The notes under the pieces: generated by a model | Database searches by the model: none | Seen by the model: only the letters and a program-made list of their open reading frames with translations | Told to the model about the DNA's origin: nothing | Source of the DNA: Streptomyces sp. NBC_00557 | Lineage (GTDB): Bacteria > Actinomycetota > Actinomycetes > Streptomycetales > Streptomycetaceae | Reading direction: 5' to 3' | Assembly: GCF_036345995.1 (NCBI RefSeq) | Contig: NZ_CP107796.1 | Coordinates: 4,712,001 to 4,776,000 of the forward strand | Length of the DNA: 64,000 nucleotides | Made by a program: the position numbers and the translations under genes | Shown: in pieces, positions 61,331-64,000 of the stretch | Position numbering within the stretch: the stretch's first letter is position 1 | Layout of the letters: every line of letters starts with the position of its first letter

Positions 61331-63127
61331 ATGACCCAGCCGCCCCCTCCGCCGCCGAGCCAACCGCCGAACCAGCCCCCGCAGCCGCCCGGCTTCGGCC
61401 CCACGAACCCGAACCAGCCCCCGCAGCAGCCCCCTCAGCCGCCGCCCGGCTACGGATACCCGCACCCGGCGCCGCCCCCGCAGCCGCCCCAGCCCGGCTA
61501 CGGCTACCCCGGCCCGCAGCAGAACCCGTACGGCCAGCAGGCCCCGGCCTACGGTCAGCAGGCTCCCGTCTACGGCCAGCAGCCCCCCGCCGGTTACGGG
61601 GCCGGGCCGCAGAACCCGTACGCCCAGCCCGTACAGCCCGGTTACGGCTATCCGGGCCAGTCACCGCAGGCGCCGATGCCGCCGCAGCCGGGGCAGGGCG
61701 GCGGACGGAACACCACCGCGCTCGTCATCGTCGTCGCGGCGGTCGTCGCCATCGCCCTGATCATCACCGGCGGCATCTGGTACGCCAACTCCTCCGGGGA
61801 CGGCGGCAAGAAGCACGACACCGCCTCCTCCAGCGGCGGCACCGGCGGCAAGAACGGCAGCGGCGGCACCGGCGGCGGCAAGGAGAAGGTGCCGGCCGAC
61901 CCGGCGGCGAAGGTGCTGTTCAAGGTGCCGCTTCCCACCACGGACGACGTGGTGACCACCGCGGGCTCGTGGCTGACCGGCAAGGTGTACGCCAAGAGCG
62001 GCGTCGCCGAGATCGTCGGCTACGACCCGGCCAAGGGCACCAGGCTGTGGACGATCAAACTGCCCGGCCCGGTCTGCGCGGCCAGCAAGCAGGTCACCTC
62101 CGACGGCCGGACCGCGATCACCTACCAGCCGAGGTGGGACACGAAGGACCACTTCGCCGGATGCACGCAGATCGCCGCGATCGATCTGAACGCCGGCCAG
62201 AAGCTATGGACGAAGACGGTCAAGTCCGGTGACTACCCGGTCAGTTACCAGAACGTGACGGTCGGCCGGCGCACCGTCGCGGTCGGCGACACCGAGGGCG
62301 GGGCCGCCTTCGACATCGACTCCGGCAAGCCGCTGTGGCTGCCGAAACCGGGCGACGACTGCTACGACGCCGGGTACGGCGGCGGCGCCAAGCTGGTCGC
62401 GGTGCGCAGCTGCGGAGACGTCGACAACGCGCGGCTGCTCATCCAGACCCTGGACCCGAAGACGGGGAAGGTGATCTCCGAGTACCGCATGGACCAGGGC
62501 ATCGACAGGGCCTCCGTCGTCTCCACCGACCCGCTGGTGGTGGCCGCCGTCGTGGGTGACGGCAGCCGGAACATGGACTACTTCTCCATCGACGACAGGA
62601 CGGGGAAGCTGCTCGCGCACATCTCGGCGCCGGCCGACGCCTACGGCGGCAAGTGCGAGGGCATCACCCGCTTCGAGGACTGCCACGGGATCGTCGTCGG
62701 CAACGGCAGGCTGTACCTGCCGACCGCGGAGCACGACTCCTCCTCCGGCCTCGGCCGGACCAACTCGATCGTCGCCTTCGACCTCACCACCGGGAAGCCG
62801 ACGGGCCAGCGCGCCGACGCGGGCGACGGCACCACGCTCGTGCCGCTGCGCATGGACGGGAGCAACCTGCTCGCCTACAAGCCGCCGACGTACAAGGACG
62901 GCGGTCAGGTCGTCAGCATCGACGGCGGCAGCTTCAAGGAGACCAAGCTGCTGGTGAACCCGGCCGAGCAGAAGGCGCGAGAGGCCGAGAGCAACTTCCT
63001 GCCCGACAGCCATGAGTACCTCTACCGCGACGGCCGCCTGTACATGGCGCAGATCTTCGCCCGCCGCAAGGGCACGTCGTCGATCGGCGAACAGGACCTG
63101 GTGCTGGTGTTCGGCACGAGCGGCTGA
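61331..63127 (+). CDS. Membrane-anchored PQQ-like beta-propeller protein 2
   Basis: A 598-residue paralogue of the preceding protein with the same layout: a Pro/Gln/Tyr-rich cytoplasmic domain (Y-G-Q-Q-A-P repeats), one helix (A-L-V-I-V-V-A-A-V-V-A-I-A-L-I-I-T-G-G), a Ser/Gly linker and a beta-propeller of about 400 residues. Parallel stretches include F-D-I-D-S-G-K and the final L-V-L-V-F-G. The N-terminal regions differ more than the propellers, a mark of an old duplication. A strong terminator follows. Confidence 0.85.
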   Translation: MTQPPPPPPSQPPNQPPQPPGFGPTNPNQPPQQPPQPPPGYGYPHPAPPPQPPQPGYGYPGPQQNPYGQQAPAYGQQAPVYGQQPPAGYGAGPQNPYAQPVQPGYGYPGQSPQAPMPPQPGQGGGRNTTALVIVVAAVVAIALIITGGIWYANSSGDGGKKHDTASSSGGTGGKNGSGGTGGGKEKVPADPAAKVLFKVPLPTTDDVVTTAGSWLTGKVYAKSGVAEIVGYDPAKGTRLWTIKLPGPVCAASKQVTSDGRTAITYQPRWDTKDHFAGCTQIAAIDLNAGQKLWTKTVKSGDYPVSYQNVTVGRRTVAVGDTEGGAAFDIDSGKPLWLPKPGDDCYDAGYGGGAKLVAVRSCGDVDNARLLIQTLDPKTGKVISEYRMDQGIDRASVVSTDPLVVAAVVGDGSRNMDYFSIDDRTGKLLAHISAPADAYGGKCEGITRFEDCHGIVVGNGRLYLPTAEHDSSSGLGRTNSIVAFDLTTGKPTGQRADAGDGTTLVPLRMDGSNLLAYKPPTYKDGGQVVSIDGGSFKETKLLVNPAEQKAREAESNFLPDSHEYLYRDGRLYMAQIFARRKGTSSIGEQDLVLVFGTSG

Positions 63128-63177
63128 CCGTCCCATCGGCCCGCCGTCGCGGATCTCGCCCGAATGGGTGACTTGCC

Positions 63178-63216
63178 GAGAAGTGCCCCGGATTTCATCG
63201 ATCCGGGGCACTTCTC
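63178..63216 (+). terminator. Terminator after the propeller operon
   Basis: GAGAAGTGCCCCGGAT (63178-63193) pairs perfectly with 63201-63216 around a 7-nt loop: a 16-bp stem. It lies 51 bp after the second propeller gene. Confidence 0.85.
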
Positions 63217-63359
63217 ATCAAGAGGGGCAGCGCGACGTCGAACAAGCGTGTAGCTTCCGGGGGCATATGGAGGGCGGAGGTGCCGGGGGGCCCTCTGTCC
63301 TTGCGGACCGGTGGGCGTCCATAGTGGGGCATCCATGGGGGGGACTGGGGGGTTGCTCT

Positions 63360-64000
63360 ATGGGAGTGCGGCTCATGGTCGTCGACGACCATCGCCTGCT
63401 CGCGGAGGCGCTCGCGTCGGCGCTCAAGCTCCGCGGGCACCGGGTGCTCGCCGCGGCGGCGCCGGCCGCGGGTGCGGCGGACCTGGTGATCGCGCGGGCG
63501 CCGGAGGTGTGCCTGCTGGGTACGGCGGCGCCGGCCGAACCGGGCGTCTTCGACCCGGTGACGAAGATCAAGCGGGAGCGGCCGCAGGTCGCGGTGCTGG
63601 TGCTCGGGCCGGTGCCGTCGCCGCGCGGCATCGCGGCGGCGTTCGCGGCCGGCGCGTCGGGATACGTGCGGCACGACGAGCGCATCGAGGGCGTCGAGCG
63701 GGCGATCATGAAGGCGCGGGCCGGGGAGGCGGCGGTCGCCCCGCAGCTGCTGCAGGGGGCGTTCGGGGAGCTACTCAACCCCGCGGCGCAGCCCGACGAC
63801 GAGGCCCAGCGCCTGCTGTCGATGCTGACGCCCCGGGAGGTGGAGGTGCTGGTCCGGGTGGCCGACGGCGAGGACACCCGGGTGATCGCCGCCGGCATGG
63901 GCATCGCGCCCAGCACCGCCCGCACCCACGTCCAGCGGGTGCTGATGAAGCTGGGCGTGGGGTCGCGGCTGGAGGCGGCGGCGCTGGCCGCCCGGACGGG
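63360..64000 (+). CDS. Atypical LuxR-type response regulator, truncated by the window
   Basis: At least 213 residues; the end lies beyond the window. The receiver domain (1-120) keeps the acidic pair Asp9-Asp10 (M-V-V-D-D-H-R), but the phosphoacceptor position is Gly54 (V-C-L-L-G-T), the conserved Thr/Ser is missing, and the Lys is Arg-His (G-Y-V-R-H-D-E). The LuxR helix-turn-helix is intact: L-T-P-R-E-V-E-V-L-V-R-V-A-D-G near 160, then S-T-A-R-T-H-V-Q-R-V-L-M-K-L-G-V. It must act without classical phosphorylation. No kinase is in view. ATG 63360 follows a G-rich stretch. Confidence 0.88.
   Translation, partial: MGVRLMVVDDHRLLAEALASALKLRGHRVLAAAAPAAGAADLVIARAPEVCLLGTAAPAEPGVFDPVTKIKRERPQVAVLVLGPVPSPRGIAAAFAAGASGYVRHDERIEGVERAIMKARAGEAAVAPQLLQGAFGELLNPAAQPDDEAQRLLSMLTPREVEVLVRVADGEDTRVIAAGMGIAPSTARTHVQRVLMKLGVGSRLEAAALAART

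Overview
The window is chromosomal DNA from a Streptomyces (or very close actinomycete). The evidence is very high GC with strong GC in third codon positions, frequent GTG/TTG starts, Streptomyces-lineage proteins (an SsgA-like sporulation protein, DUF6227, DUF1876), and a gene order matching the conserved Streptomyces core: fructose PTS, mscL, galU-glp-moaC-mog-rimJ-glpR, ssgE-PBP-pmt-rsmI, tatD-rpfB-rsmA-ispE. I see no prophage, integrase, insertion sequence, CRISPR array or biosynthetic cluster. Novelty here is in regulatory sites, small ORFs, repeats and odd proteins rather than in an acquired island.

Layout. 1-2.8 kb: a WYL regulator whose 3' end has expanded into 57-bp tandem repeats, divergent from a DHA2-type MFS exporter. 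2.9-7.2 kb: the fructose operon fruR-fruK-(101-codon repeat ORF)-fruA, every junction a 4-nt overlap. 7.2-13.9 kb: a small membrane protein behind a perfect 30-bp palindrome resembling a DosR/DevR box, a DUF6227 protein, an L,D-transpeptidase lipoprotein, a P1 peptidase, LtrA, MscL and a SAF-type protein. 14-18.6 kb (minus strand): MTA phosphorylase, a CIRCE-preceded FmdB/Ruc-like zinc-ribbon protein, an MFS transporter, a cation/proton antiporter. 18.8-28 kb: penicillin-acylase-family hydrolase, 5-formyl-THF cyclo-ligase, then galU, gephyrin-like glp, moaC, mog, rimJ-like acetyltransferase, glpR and tRNA-Ala(CGC). 28-34 kb: GNAT, exonuclease III, MerR regulator, and an operon of Baeyer-Villiger-type monooxygenase, alpha/beta hydrolase and SDR. 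34-46 kb: tricorn-type protease, TetR regulator with MMPL exporter, YbaK deacylase, DMT exporter, dehydrogenase, DUF1876, serine hydrolase, and ohr/ohrR. 46-57 kb: SsgE-like protein tail to tail with a penicillin-binding protein, protein mannosyltransferase, rsmI, zinc-ribbon protein, tatD, rpfB, rsmA, ispE, Uma2 nuclease. 57-64 kb: an ABC-F protein, two paralogous membrane-anchored beta-propeller proteins, and a truncated response regulator lacking its phosphoacceptor aspartate.

How genes work together. FruA imports and phosphorylates fructose, FruK makes fructose-1,6-bisphosphate, FruR senses the flux. GalU, Glp and GlpR tie cell-envelope precursor supply to a gephyrin-like division/polarity module, with moaC and mog for molybdopterin. 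Ohr/OhrR handle organic peroxides. SsgE, the PBP, L,D-transpeptidase, RpfB and Pmt all act on the cell wall or surface. Start codons were chosen by ribosome-binding site, overlap and family length; uncertain ones are flagged.
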